A DNA stretch of 64,000 bases from Yinghuangia aomiensis (lineage in GTDB: Bacteria; Actinomycetota; Actinomycetes; Streptomycetales; Streptomycetaceae): assembly GCF_039542225.1 (NCBI RefSeq), contig NZ_BAABHS010000007.1, forward strand, positions 62,001 to 126,000, read 5' to 3'. Made by a program: the position numbers and the translations under genes. The notes under the pieces are model-generated. The model was not told the origin of the DNA and made no database searches. It saw only the letters and a program-made list of their open reading frames with translations. Below, in pieces: positions 53,749-62,778 of this stretch; the stretch's first letter is position 1; each line of letters begins with the position of its first letter.

Positions 53749-53991
53749 CGCCGACTCCCTCGTGAACGTCGCCCCGCCCCCGTGACGTGGCGACGGACCA
53801 ACAGTGGCCGAGAACCACCGCTCCCCACGAACCGCAAACCCCCCGAACCCCCGAATTCTGTGGATAACCCCCCAGATTCACCTCCCCGAGTGACGCCCCC
53901 GACCCTCATCCACAGCCATCCGGGCGACGCCGTTGACAGGCCAACCTCATCCGGAACGCACACGGCCTGGCCTCTTACGCAGGCGGCAGAG

Positions 53992-54090
53992 ATGCGGACA
54001 ATTCTGTCCGATAAGCCGCTCGGCCAAGGGCTCTTCGCGCTGCGCTTCGACGTCGTGAACCAGGCGATACGCATCACGTCGCGCTGGGCG
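53992..54090 (+). pseudogene. Fragment of a Gp49/HigB-type toxin gene
   Basis: From ATG 53992 the frame reads MRTILSDKPLGQGLFALRFD then VVNQAIRITSRW. The pattern LGxGLFxLRFD....xxRIT is like the middle strand region of phage Gp49/HigB-like toxins. After about 32 codons similarity stops and the reading passes, out of frame, into the antitoxin gene. A deletion seems to have joined the two genes. Assignment rests on a short match, so it is tentative. Confidence 0.4.
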
Positions 54091-54095
54091 ATGCC

Positions 54096-55022
54096 ATGGC
54101 GCAGGCCGTCTACGACCGACGCCTCGAGCTCGGTTGGTCGAAAGCCGAACTCGTCAGGCGCGCCGGGATGAACGAGCGCGTCATCCGGCGCCTCGAAGAC
54201 GGCGGCCGGCCGGTCACGGGTCCGACGCTCATGCGCCTCGGGACGGCCCTCGGCGGCAGCTTCGCCGTCGAACTGCGCGGCTCGTCCCCGACAGTGATCT
54301 TCGAACCCGTGCAGGTGCGCAAGGCAGCTGCCGAGGCCCTCCGCATCGCCGCCGCGCTGCTGGACGCCGGATTCGCCCCCGAGCAGACGCGCATACTGCT
54401 CCGCCTGTCGAAGTCCGAATTCCCGCACCTCGACTCCGCGGGGGCGGCCGCGGCTCGTCAGAGCAAAGCCGGCGAACCGCGCCCCCATCACCGCCACACG
54501 GCCACCCCCCAAGGCCGCACCGTCCACACCATCGGGGCAGACACCCGACAGCAAGCATTCGGCAACGGACTGCACGCGCCGCTCGCCGGGCACCGCACAC
54601 CAAGCCGAGGGCGGCTCCGTCGACACAGACCGCGTCGACCCAACCGAAGCAGCTTCACCAACGCGGACCGCGTCGAACACCCCGACGCAGGTCCCCGCCC
54701 TCACCGACGTCAGCCGCAACCCGTCGGCCGACCAGCCCCGGCTACCCCTTCTTCTTCCCCCGCGGCGCCGGCTCCAGGATCGCCACGCACTCCACGTGGT
54801 GGGTGTTCGGGAACAGGTCGAATGCCCGGACGCCCTTCGTGCGGAAGCCCAGCTCGGCGAAGTACTTCAGGTCGCGGGCGAGTGCCGCCGGGTCGCAGGC
54901 CACGTAGGCGATCCGGCGCGGGGTCAGGCGGGCGATGCGCTCCGCGACCGTCTTGCCCGCGCCCGCGCGCGGCGGGTCGAGGACGACGAGGTCGGCGCGG
55001 CGGAGGAAGCCCGGGCGGGTGA
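54096..55022 (+). pseudogene. XRE-type helix-turn-helix (HigA-like antitoxin), probably degenerate
   Basis: The first 70 codons are a clear HTH: AMAQAVYDRRLELGWSKAEL, VRRAGMNERVIRRLEDGGRP and LMRLGTALGGSFAVELRGSS. Coding similarity also extends upstream of the ATG (HHVALGDAMAQ), so the true N-terminus has been cut by the junction with the toxin fragment. After about residue 110 the frame becomes Arg/Pro/His-rich and runs 281 bases antisense into the RNA methyltransferase gene, which suggests the natural stop was lost. Only the part to about 54420 is likely meaningful. Confidence 0.5.
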
Positions 55023-56091
55023 GGACGCGGTCGACCTTGCCGACCTCGAAGCGCGCGCCGGGGACGTCCCGCAGGTTGTGCTTGGCGTCTTCGATGGCCT
55101 CGCGGGAGGACTCGACGCCGATGACGGTGTCGCCGTCCGCGAGCCGGTCGGCGATGGCGCCGGCGAACAGGCCGACGCCGCAGTACAGGTCGAGTGCGAG
55201 GTCGCCCGGCTTCGGTTCGAGGCCGTCGAGGACGGCGGCCACCAGGGTGTCCGCGGCCGCCGGGTGGACCTGCCAGAAGCCCGCGCCGGAAACGCGCCAC
55301 GTGCGTCCGGCTGCGACCTCGCGGACCGCCGCGCGGCCGTGCACGCGCTTGGTGCGGCCGCGGTCGTCGGCGCGGAACACCGAGACGGGGCGCTCCAGTT
55401 CGACGATCGGCAGGCGGCCGTCGGTGGCCGCCGGGGTGACCACGACGGCGCGGTCCAGGGAGCCGGTCGCGGCGACCGCCTCGACGGTGGCGACGCCCGT
55501 CCAGTCGCGGGATTCGACGCCGAGTTCCTCGACGCCGGGTGCGGCGATCGCGCACGCGTCGACGACCTCGACGTCGTGCGAGCGGTGCTTGCGCAGGCCC
55601 GCGGCGCCGGTGGCCGGGTCGACGGCGAACTGCACGCGGGTGCGCCAGCCCAGGCCCTCGGGCAGGCCGGGCGGCCCGGCGACGGCTTCGACGGCCACGT
55701 CGAGGTCGAGTCCGGCGAGGCGGCGCAGTTGCTCGGCGACGACCGCGGCCTTGAGGCGGCGCTGCGCGGCGGGCGCCGCGTGCTGCCAGTCGCAGCCGCC
55801 GCAGCGGCCGGGCCCGGCGAACGGGCACGGCGGAGTCACCCGGTCCTCGGACGCGTCGAGCACCTCGACGACGTCGGCGCGCAGGAACCGCGAGGTCGCG
55901 GTGCCGTCGGTGACCTCGACGACGGCGCGCTCGCCCGGCAGCCCGTGCCGGACGAACAGCACGCGGCCTTCGTGCCGTGCGACGCAGTGCCCGCCGTGCG
56001 CGACGGGACCGATCTCCACCTCGTACCGGGTGCCGGCCAGGGACTCGGGCGCGTCTTCGGCGGCGGGACGGGCGGTACGGGGCGTAGGCAC
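54742..56091 (-). CDS. TrmA/RumA-family class I SAM-dependent RNA methyltransferase
   Basis: A 449-aa methyltransferase that puts a methyl group on C5 of uridine in rRNA or tRNA. An N-terminal TRAM/OB domain (about 20-80, YEVEIGPVAHGGHCVARHEG) precedes an iron-sulfur site with PPCPFAGPGRCGGCDWQ (C89, C97, C100) and a probable fourth ligand in VVDACAIA. The Rossmann part has LALDLYCGVGLFAGAIADRL, VVLDPPRAGAGKTV and the catalytic cysteine in AYVACDPAALARDL. GTG 56091 follows AGGAG. The target base cannot be told from sequence. Confidence 0.9.
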   Translation of the reverse strand: MPTPRTARPAAEDAPESLAGTRYEVEIGPVAHGGHCVARHEGRVLFVRHGLPGERAVVEVTDGTATSRFLRADVVEVLDASEDRVTPPCPFAGPGRCGGCDWQHAAPAAQRRLKAAVVAEQLRRLAGLDLDVAVEAVAGPPGLPEGLGWRTRVQFAVDPATGAAGLRKHRSHDVEVVDACAIAAPGVEELGVESRDWTGVATVEAVAATGSLDRAVVVTPAATDGRLPIVELERPVSVFRADDRGRTKRVHGRAAVREVAAGRTWRVSGAGFWQVHPAAADTLVAAVLDGLEPKPGDLALDLYCGVGLFAGAIADRLADGDTVIGVESSREAIEDAKHNLRDVPGARFEVGKVDRVLTRPGFLRRADLVVLDPPRAGAGKTVAERIARLTPRRIAYVACDPAALARDLKYFAELGFRTKGVRAFDLFPNTHHVECVAILEPAPRGKKKG

Positions 56092-56110
56092 GGGACTCCT
56101 CGCAAGAACG

Positions 56111-56159
56111 GGCTGGGGGGCCGCCCCGCGGATTCACCCCGCGGCGCGACCCCCCAGCC
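56111..56159 (-). terminator. Terminator downstream of the KimA-like gene
   Basis: Arms GGCTGGGGGG (56111-56120) and CCCCCCAGCC (56150-56159), with further CCGCGG pairing inside, lie 19 bases past the permease stop. Confidence 0.7.
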
Positions 56160-56177
56160 TACGGCCTCGGCCGGCCC

Positions 56178-58256
56178 TCACCGTCCCGTCGCGCCCCCGC
56201 CGCCGCCCGCGGAGCCTCCGGTGCCCCTGCCGGCTTCCCGGCGCGCCCGGGCCTCGGCCTTCTGCTTCGCCGACGGCTCGCCGCGCCGCACCGCACCCGG
56301 CGCGTTGTAGCCGCCCACGTCCTTGACCCGGTCCGACGACACGAGCTGCCACGGCACCGACGCGACCACGACACCGGTGGTGAACAGCAGGCGCCCCTTG
56401 AGCCGCAGTGCGCTCTGGTTGTGGAGGATGTGCTCCCACCAGTGCCCCACCACGTACTCGGGGATGTAGACCGTGACCACGTCGCGCGGCGACGACCGGC
56501 GCACGTTCTTCACGTACTCCACGATCGGCCGGGTGATCTCGCGGTAGGGCGAGTCGAGCACCTTCAGCGGCACCTCGATCCCCCGCTCGTCCCACTCCTC
56601 GCGCAGTGCCTCGGTCTCCTCCGGGTCCACCGAGACGGTGACCGCCTCGAGCACCGAAGGCCGCGCCGCCCGCGCATAGGACAGGGCCCGCAGCGTCGGC
56701 TTGTGCAGCTTGGACACGAGCACGATGCCGTGGACGCGCGACGGCAGCTTCATGTCCTCGTCGAGGTCGGCGACGAGTTCTTCCGACACCCGGTCGTAGT
56801 GCCGCCGGATGCCCTTCATGAGCATGAACAGCGCGGCCATCGCGAGTATGGCGATCCACGCGCCCTGCGTGAACTTGGTGAGCAGGACGATGACCAGCAC
56901 CGTCCCGGTCATCGCCAGGCCGATCGTGTTGATGACGCGGCTGCGGATCATGTGCCGCCGGGCCGCGGGGTCGTTCTCGGTCTTCAGGTGCCGCGTCCAG
57001 TGCCGGATCATGCCCGCCTGGCTCAGCGTGAACGACACGAAGACGCCGACCACGTAGAGCTGGATCAGCTTGGTCGGCTCGGCGTTGAACGCCACGATCA
57101 GCACGATCGCGAAGCCGGCCAGCATGATGATGCCGTTGCTGAACGCGAGCCGGTCGCCGCGGGTGTGGAGCTGGCGCGGCAGGTAGCGGTCCTGCGCGAG
57201 GATCGAGCCGAGCACCGGGAAGCCGTTGAAGGCGGTGTTCGCGGCGAGCACCAGGATGAGGCCGGTGACCGCGAGCACCAGGTAGAAGACCGGCGACGCG
57301 AACGTGCCGCCGAAGACCGCGTCGGCGACCTGCGCCACGACCGTCTTCTGCTCGTGGCCCGGGGGCGCGCCGATCAGCTGCGTCTCCGGGTCCGCGGCGA
57401 AGTGCACCTTCGTCATCTTCGCGAGCACCAGGATGCCCATGAGCATGGTGACCGCGATCGTGCCCATGAGCAGGAGCGTCGTCGCCGCGTTCTTGCTCTT
57501 CGGCTTGCGGAACGCGGGCACGCCGTTGCTGATCGCCTCGACACCGGTCAGCGCCGCACAACCGGAGGAGAAGGTGCGCAGCAGCAGGAACACCAGGGCG
57601 ATGCCGGTGAAGGAGTCCTCGGCCTGGATCGAGTACCCGGCGCTCTCCGCCTCCATATGCGCGCCCGTCGCGGCGCGGATCAGGCCGAACAGCGTCATGC
57701 CGATGATCGAGGCCATGAACAGATACGTCGGGACGGCGAACGCCGATCCCGACTCCCGCACCCCGCGCAGGTTCATCGCCATCAGCAACAGCACAAGGCC
57801 GACGGCATACAGCACCTTGTGCTCGCCTATCGCCGGGATCGCCGAGGAGATGTTGGCGACGCCGGACGAGATCGACACCGCCACGGTGAGCACGTAGTCG
57901 ACCATCAGCGCGGCGCCGACCGTCAGACCGGCGTTCGGCCCGAGGTTGACGGTCGCCACCTCGTAGTCGCCGCCGCCGCTGGGATAGGCGTGCACGTTCT
58001 GCCGGTATGAGGCCACCACGGTCAGCATGACCACGACGACCGCGAGACCGACCTTCCAGCTGAAGCTGTACGCCGCCATTCCGGCCAGCGACAGGGTCAG
58101 CAGGATTTCGTCCGGCGCGTATGCCACCGACGACAGCGCGTCGGAGGCGAAAACGGGCAGGGCGATCCGCTTCGGCAGCAGGGTCTCGTGCAGCTTGTCG
58201 CTGCGCAGGGCCCGGCCCACAAGAATACGTTTGGATAGATCGGTCAGTCTTGACAC
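56178..58256 (-). CDS. APC-superfamily permease, KimA-like potassium transporter
   Basis: A 692-aa protein: 12 TM segments then a ~200-residue cytoplasmic C-terminal domain. LPKRIALPVFASDALSSVAY, YRQNVHAYPSGGGDYEVATV, TGVEAISNGVPAFRKPKSKN and NTAFNGFPVLGSILAQDRYL are conserved in the KimA (YdaO) group of proton-coupled K+ importers; the C-terminal part has VHGIVLVSKLHKPTLRALSY, like a USP fold. GTG 58256 (VSRLTDLSKR) is favoured by family N-termini over an earlier start. Divergent from two TrkA-type genes, which also handle K+. No ydaO riboswitch was seen upstream. Confidence 0.83.
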   Translation of the reverse strand: MSRLTDLSKRILVGRALRSDKLHETLLPKRIALPVFASDALSSVAYAPDEILLTLSLAGMAAYSFSWKVGLAVVVVMLTVVASYRQNVHAYPSGGGDYEVATVNLGPNAGLTVGAALMVDYVLTVAVSISSGVANISSAIPAIGEHKVLYAVGLVLLLMAMNLRGVRESGSAFAVPTYLFMASIIGMTLFGLIRAATGAHMEAESAGYSIQAEDSFTGIALVFLLLRTFSSGCAALTGVEAISNGVPAFRKPKSKNAATTLLLMGTIAVTMLMGILVLAKMTKVHFAADPETQLIGAPPGHEQKTVVAQVADAVFGGTFASPVFYLVLAVTGLILVLAANTAFNGFPVLGSILAQDRYLPRQLHTRGDRLAFSNGIIMLAGFAIVLIVAFNAEPTKLIQLYVVGVFVSFTLSQAGMIRHWTRHLKTENDPAARRHMIRSRVINTIGLAMTGTVLVIVLLTKFTQGAWIAILAMAALFMLMKGIRRHYDRVSEELVADLDEDMKLPSRVHGIVLVSKLHKPTLRALSYARAARPSVLEAVTVSVDPEETEALREEWDERGIEVPLKVLDSPYREITRPIVEYVKNVRRSSPRDVVTVYIPEYVVGHWWEHILHNQSALRLKGRLLFTTGVVVASVPWQLVSSDRVKDVGGYNAPGAVRRGEPSAKQKAEARARREAGRGTGGSAGGGGGATGR

Positions 58257-58431
58257 GCGGGCGATCGTACGCTGTGCGGATTCGGTACGTCGGTGCACCC
58301 GCCGTTCTGCGCCCGTGTAACGTCCACGGAACGTCTGTCACCCTGGTGGCAGAGCCTGACATCACAAAGCTCAGCAAAGCCCGACAAACGACATTCGCAA
58401 GGGCAACGCGGGACTCGCCGGAAGGACGGCC

Positions 58432-59094
58432 GTGCACATCGTCATCATGGGGTGCGGGCGCGTGGGCTCCACGCTCGCGCAGACCCTGGAGGAGCTGGGC
58501 CACTCGGTCGCCGTGGTGGACCGGGACGCGACGTCGTTCCGGCGCCTCGGATCGCACTTCTCCGGACGCCGCGTCACGGGCGTCGGCTTCGACCAGGACA
58601 CCCTGCGCGCCGCCGGCATCGAAGAAGCGGGCGCGTTCGCCGCGGTGAGCAGCGGCGACAACTCGAACATCATCGCGGCGCGCGTGGCCCGGGAGACCTT
58701 CGGCGTGGAGAACGTCGTGGCGCGGATCTACGACCCGCGGCGCGCCGAGGTGTACCAGCGGCTCGGCATCCCGACGGTGGCCACCGTGCGGTGGACCGCC
58801 GACCAGATGCTGCGGCGGCTGCTGCCGAGCGGCGCGGAGCCTCTGTGGCGGGACCCGAGCGGCAGCGTCCAGCTCGCCGAGGTGCACGTGAACCCGCAGT
58901 GGATCGGGCACCGCATCGCCGACCTGGAAGAGGCGTCGGGCGCCCGGGTCGCCTTCCTCACCCGCCTGGGCGAGGGCACCCTGCCCGGCCCGGACACCGT
59001 GCTGCAGGAAGGGGACCTGGTGCACGTGATCATGCACCAGGCGGATGTGGCGGCCGTCGAGGCGGCCTTCGAGAAAGAGCCGGAGGACCACTGA
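58432..59094 (+). CDS. TrkA-type potassium channel/transport regulatory protein (CeoB-like)
   Basis: A 220-aa cytoplasmic K+ uptake regulator with an N-terminal RCK nucleotide-binding domain (MHIVIMGCGRVGSTLAQTLE, VAVVDRD) and a C-terminal TrkA-C domain (LAEVHVNPQWIGHRIADLEE, GDLVHVIMHQADV). NAD(H), ATP or c-di-AMP are ligands of such domains. GTG 58432 has GGAAGGA upstream. The next TrkA gene starts on its stop codon (TGATG), so both are coupled. No TrkH/TrkG membrane subunit is next to them; the neighbouring permease may take that place. Confidence 0.9.
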   Translation: MHIVIMGCGRVGSTLAQTLEELGHSVAVVDRDATSFRRLGSHFSGRRVTGVGFDQDTLRAAGIEEAGAFAAVSSGDNSNIIAARVARETFGVENVVARIYDPRRAEVYQRLGIPTVATVRWTADQMLRRLLPSGAEPLWRDPSGSVQLAEVHVNPQWIGHRIADLEEASGARVAFLTRLGEGTLPGPDTVLQEGDLVHVIMHQADVAAVEAAFEKEPEDH

Positions 59095-59753
59095 TGCGCG
59101 TCGCGATCGCCGGGGCGGGCGCGGTAGGCCGCTCCATCGCGGGGGAACTGCTGGAGAACGGCCACGAGGTCCTGCTCGTCGACAAGGCCCCGGACGCCAT
59201 CAAGGTGGAGAGCGTCCCGCAGGCCGAGTGGCTGCTCGCCGACGCGTGCGAGATCACCTCGCTCGACGAGGCCGCGCTGCAGCGCTGCAACGTGGTCATC
59301 GCCGCGACCGGTGACGACAAGGTCAACCTGGTCGTCTCGCTGCTCGCCAAGACCGAGTACGGGGTGCCGCGGGTCGTCGCCCGCGTCAACAACCCGAAGA
59401 ACGAGTGGCTGTTCAACGAGGCCTGGGGCGTCGACGTCGCGGTGTCGACCCCGCGCCTGATGTCCGCGCTCGTCGAGGAAGCGGTCAGCGTCGGCGACCT
59501 GGTCCGCCTGATGCGGTTCAGCCAGGGCGACGCCAACCTCGTCGAGCTGACCCTGCCGTCCGACACCACGCTGGTCGGCACCCGGGTCGGCGACGTGCAC
59601 TGGCCCGAGGACACCGCGCTGGTGACGATCCTGCGCGAAGGCCGCGTGCTGGTCCCCAGCAAGGACGACTCGCTGGAAGCCGGCGACGAACTCCTCTTCG
59701 TGGCCGCGCCACACCGCGAGGAAGAGCTGGAAGACCTGCTCTCCAGCCGCTGA
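59094..59753 (+). CDS. TrkA-type potassium uptake regulatory protein (CeoC-like)
   Basis: A 219-aa second RCK protein: MRVAIAGAGAVGRSIAGELL, VLLVDKAPDAI, ATGDDKVNLVVSLLAKTEYG, RVNNPKNEWLFNEAWGVDVA and a TrkA-C domain with LVELTLPSDTTLVGTRVGDV. Tandem TrkA pairs (ceoB-ceoC) are common in actinobacteria and probably form hetero-oligomers. ATG 59094 overlaps the preceding stop by 1 base. A terminator follows at once. Confidence 0.9.
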   Translation: MRVAIAGAGAVGRSIAGELLENGHEVLLVDKAPDAIKVESVPQAEWLLADACEITSLDEAALQRCNVVIAATGDDKVNLVVSLLAKTEYGVPRVVARVNNPKNEWLFNEAWGVDVAVSTPRLMSALVEEAVSVGDLVRLMRFSQGDANLVELTLPSDTTLVGTRVGDVHWPEDTALVTILREGRVLVPSKDDSLEAGDELLFVAAPHREEELEDLLSSR

Positions 59754-59776
59754 CCCGCCACACGGGAAGGCAACGC

Positions 59777-59814
59777 CCGAGGGGCGCGATCCGGTCACGG
59801 GTCGCGCCCCTCGG
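59777..59814. terminator. Bidirectional terminator between trkA pair and XRE-TPR gene
   Basis: Perfect 13-bp arms CCGAGGGGCGCGA and TCGCGCCCCTCGG with a 12-base loop, between convergent stops at 59753 and 59866. Confidence 0.85.
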
Positions 59815-59865
59815 CGTGCGGCGGGCGACACGGTCACACCCGCCGCGTCCGGTCCGGGACGCCGG

Positions 59866-61251
59866 TCACACGGCCATCCCGACGTACATGTCCTCGGTGC
59901 GCTCGCTGAACTCGCGCACCACGCGCTCCTTCTCGTACGGCCGCAGGCTCGCCCGGAAGGTCCGCAGGAAGTCGTTGCACTGGGACGAGTTGAGCCGTGT
60001 CGCGATGTCGAGCGCCTCCGCCGCCTTGCTGCACGCCGCGTCCAGTTCGTTCTCCGCCAGGTGCGCGGCGGCCATGAAGGTGGTGTCCTGCGCGCAGCGG
60101 CGGGTGTACCCGTCCGCCCGCAGCCCTATGGCCTCGTTGGCGAACTGCTGGGTCCGCTCGGGCTGCCGCAGGTCGCGGTGGCAGTGCGCGAACTCGTGCA
60201 CCAGCTCGGCCTTGTCGAAGTACTGGCACCACGCGGGGTCCTCGTCGCCGTCCGCGGCGTCCAGCGCGCGTTCGGCGGCGCGCAGCGCGTCCACGCACCC
60301 GCGTTCCTCGCGCATCGCGGCGTGCCCGCGGGCCTCCATGGCCAGCACGAGCGCCTGCCCGCGGTGCGTCAGCGAGCCGCGCGCGCCCTGGTAGGCGGCG
60401 CGCGCCAACTGCACTGCTTCCCAGCCGTGTCCGAGGTAGACGGCCTGGCAGGCCATGTTCGCCATGACGTAGGCGCCGTAGGCGCGGTCGTCGGCCGCCT
60501 GCGCGAGCCGCAGCGCCTGGATGTGGTACCGCTGCGCGAGCGCGTGCCGCCCGGAGTCGAAGGACAACCACCCGGCCAGTTCGGTGAGTTCGGCGACGGC
60601 GCGGAACAACGACCGTCCCACGTCGTCGCCGTAGGACCCGGACAGCTTGGTCCGGGCCACGCCGTGCAGGTGGTTGACCACGGTGTCGCGCAAGTCGCCG
60701 CCGCCCTGGGCGCGGTCGAGCTTGCGGAACATCACCACGGTCTGGCGGATGCGTTCGACGTCGGCCGCGCGCACCCGGCCTCCGCCCGTCTCCGGCGAGG
60801 CGTGTTCCATCGCCTCGGGTTCCGCCCCGGTCGCGGTCGACCAGAACAGTGCGGGGCTGGAAAAAGCCGCGGCGCCGAAGGTCGACCCGAGCAGGAAATT
60901 GCGGCGGTTCATGTCTCTCCCCGTCAGCTCGACCACGGCGCGGCGGATGTCGGACACCGTGCGAGCGACGCTCAGACCGTCGAACGGATCCGCGGCGGGG
61001 GGCCGCCGGTCCCGCAACCCCAGGTCGCTGACCGTAAGTTCGTAACCCAATCTGCGGCCGAGCACCTCGGCGAGCAGATCGGGGATGGGCCAACGCGGTT
61101 GCGCCCCGTCGAGCCAGCGGGCCACCGAGGTGTGGGTGCACCCCAGGTGCCGGCCACGGCGCTCGGCCGCCTTGTTGACCCAACGGGCGATTTCACGCCT
61201 CGTCAGACCGGCCTCTTCGACCAGTGCGCGAAGGTCGGTGTTTCCGGCCAC
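59866..61251 (-). CDS. XRE-family regulator with TPR-like helical domain
   Basis: A 461-aa regulator. The N-terminal HTH (about 10-75) reads RALVEEAGLTRREIARWVNK then HLGCTHTSVARWLDGAQPRW, a form typical of Streptomyces developmental and antibiotic regulators. A Tat-like hydrophobic stretch with RRNFLLGSTFGAAAFSSPAL (about 115-135) follows, then TPR-like helices (FRAVAELTELAGWLSFDSGR, ALRLAQAADDRAYGAYVMAN). GTG 61251 is preceded by GGAGG at 8 bases. The twin-arginine-like stretch in a cytoplasmic regulator is odd but recurs in this family. Targets unknown. Confidence 0.82.
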   Translation of the reverse strand: MAGNTDLRALVEEAGLTRREIARWVNKAAERRGRHLGCTHTSVARWLDGAQPRWPIPDLLAEVLGRRLGYELTVSDLGLRDRRPPAADPFDGLSVARTVSDIRRAVVELTGRDMNRRNFLLGSTFGAAAFSSPALFWSTATGAEPEAMEHASPETGGGRVRAADVERIRQTVVMFRKLDRAQGGGDLRDTVVNHLHGVARTKLSGSYGDDVGRSLFRAVAELTELAGWLSFDSGRHALAQRYHIQALRLAQAADDRAYGAYVMANMACQAVYLGHGWEAVQLARAAYQGARGSLTHRGQALVLAMEARGHAAMREERGCVDALRAAERALDAADGDEDPAWCQYFDKAELVHEFAHCHRDLRQPERTQQFANEAIGLRADGYTRRCAQDTTFMAAAHLAENELDAACSKAAEALDIATRLNSSQCNDFLRTFRASLRPYEKERVVREFSERTEDMYVGMAV

Positions 61252-61348
61252 CGTCCCCGCCTCCTTTCACACGAGGCATAACCGGGACGCTAGTTGCCGG
61301 GATACGGCCGGTGCAGGAATGAGTCGGGTATTGGACGGCTTCACTCAA

Positions 61349-61386
61349 AAGCCGAACGGCCGCTTTCGCAAGCGGCCGTTCGGCTT
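61349..61386 (-). terminator. Intrinsic terminator of the OB-fold/DUF3159 operon
   Basis: Perfect 17-bp stem (AAGCCGAACGGCCGCTT and its complement) with a TCGC tetraloop; on the minus strand TTTTGAGTGA follows, a clear U-tract. Confidence 0.92.
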
Positions 61387-61396
61387 CGAATTTCGA

Positions 61397-62254
61397 TCAG
61401 CGAGCGGAAGATTCCGTTCCGCTCGACGATGGCGCGTCTTGGTCTTCCGCTTTCGCGCCGCCATCGCCGTCCTCGTCTTCGTCGCGCGCCACCTTGATCG
61501 GCGGCGGGGCTTTCGACAGGAAAACGTAGGTGATGTACACGGCCAACAGGAACGGCGGAATACCGAGGGCGACCTTCAGCCAGCCCAGCACTTCCGCCTT
61601 GTGCGCGAAGTACAGCGGGAACATGATCGCGGACTTGCCGAGCAGCACCGCCGCCCACGCCCACGACGCCTTCGTGTACGCCTTGAACCGCCCCGGGTTC
61701 TCGGTGCGCCACGTGAAGTCCTCGCCCATCACCGGCCCGAGCAGCACGCCGATGAGCGGCCACTTCGCCAGCGCGGACACCGCGTACAGCACGCCGAGCC
61801 CGAGGGTCCACAGCATGCCCGGCAGGTAGAAGTTCTCCGCTTTGCCGGAGAACATCGCGAACACCGCGCCGATCGCGACGCCGAAGACGCCGCCGAACGC
61901 GTGCTGCACGGTCTCCCGGCGCACCAGCCGGATCACGCCGAACACCGCGGACAACCCCAGCGCGCTCCACGCGGCGGCGCCGAGGTTCTTGGTGATCGTG
62001 TACACCAGCACGAACACCAGACCGGGAACGGTCGTGTCGATCATGCCGCGCACGCCGCCGAACGCCTCGATCAGCGTCTTGGCCTCGTCGTGCGCCGGCT
62101 CGTCCGGCGCCCCGGGCGCGATCCGGTCGACCTCGGCGTCCTCCGCGCCGCCGGGCCGCGGGCCGACACCGGCCACGACCCAGTTCACCTTGTCGGCGAC
62201 CTCACCGGTCAGGTGCCGCGGTTCCCGGGCATCTCCGTGGACGTCCGACGTCAC
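61397..62254 (-). CDS. DUF3159 membrane protein
   Basis: A 285-aa integral membrane protein of the actinobacterial DUF3159 family. A ~60-residue acidic N-terminus is followed by EAFGGVRGMIDTTVPGLVFV, AFGGVFGVAIGAVFAMFSGK, AENFYLPGMLWTLGLGVLYA, LIGVLLGPVMGEDFTWRTEN and a final TM pair, then an acidic tail. Topology suggests six or seven helices. GTG 62254 starts 4 bases past the OB-fold stop, with GGGAGGG upstream. The pair is conserved in actinobacteria; function is unknown. Confidence 0.87.
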   Translation of the reverse strand: MTSDVHGDAREPRHLTGEVADKVNWVVAGVGPRPGGAEDAEVDRIAPGAPDEPAHDEAKTLIEAFGGVRGMIDTTVPGLVFVLVYTITKNLGAAAWSALGLSAVFGVIRLVRRETVQHAFGGVFGVAIGAVFAMFSGKAENFYLPGMLWTLGLGVLYAVSALAKWPLIGVLLGPVMGEDFTWRTENPGRFKAYTKASWAWAAVLLGKSAIMFPLYFAHKAEVLGWLKVALGIPPFLLAVYITYVFLSKAPPPIKVARDEDEDGDGGAKAEDQDAPSSSGTESSAR

Positions 62255-62258
62255 GCCG

Positions 62259-62684
62259 TCACCCTCCCCCGGCCTTCGCGCGGGGTGCGCCCCCGCCGAC
62301 CGGCCGCAGCTCGTACTTCGGGTTGAACAGGACGGGCCGCCCCTGCGCGGTCGTGACCCGACCGCTGGCGACCAATTGCCGGCCCGGCTCTATCCCGGCG
62401 ATCTTGCGGCGGCCCAGCCAGACCACGGACAGCGCGCCGGAGCCGTCGTATATCTCGGCCTCCAGCGCCGGGACACCGGCACGGGGACGGAACGTCACCG
62501 TGCGCAAGGTCCCGCCTACCGTGACGAGGTCGCGCTCTTCGACCGAGCCGATCGCCGTGCACCCGAGACGGCTGCAGTCCTGCTGCAGCTCCTCGGCCTC
62601 CAGCTCCTCGTGCGTCGACGTGAGCCGGTTGATCATCCGGCGGAATCGGCCGGGCTGCCGCTCGACCCCGGTGGTACCACTCAT
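62259..62684 (-). CDS. OB-fold nucleic-acid-binding domain protein
   Basis: A 141-aa protein: N-terminal helix RFRRMINRLTSTHEELEAEE then an OB fold, CTAIGSVEERDLVTVGGTLR, LEAEIYDGSGALSVVWLGRR, IAGIEPGRQLVASGRVT and RPVLFNPKYELRP. It resembles RecG/tRNA anti-codon-type OB domains and could bind single-stranded nucleic acid. ATG 62684 is chosen (MSGTTGVERQPGRF) over a much longer frame. It precedes DUF3159 by 4 bases, forming a two-gene operon. Confidence 0.85.
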   Translation of the reverse strand: MSGTTGVERQPGRFRRMINRLTSTHEELEAEELQQDCSRLGCTAIGSVEERDLVTVGGTLRTVTFRPRAGVPALEAEIYDGSGALSVVWLGRRKIAGIEPGRQLVASGRVTTAQGRPVLFNPKYELRPVGGGAPRAKAGGG

Positions 62685-62778
62685 GCACGCGAGGGTACCT
62701 GTTCGGGCGCACGGCCGGGATCCGCCGGAGGTCCCGAACCGGCGCCCGGCGCACTCCCCGCGACGGCCCGGCGACGGC

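Noticed and set aside
58257..58431. c-di-AMP (ydaO) riboswitch before the KimA-like gene
   Set aside because: The gap is only 175 bases and lacks the recognisable conserved core; no supporting fold seen.
56134..59091. 985-codon minus-strand open frame
   Set aside because: Runs antisense to trkA and in the wrong frame through the KimA-like gene, whose true frame has TM segments and family motifs.
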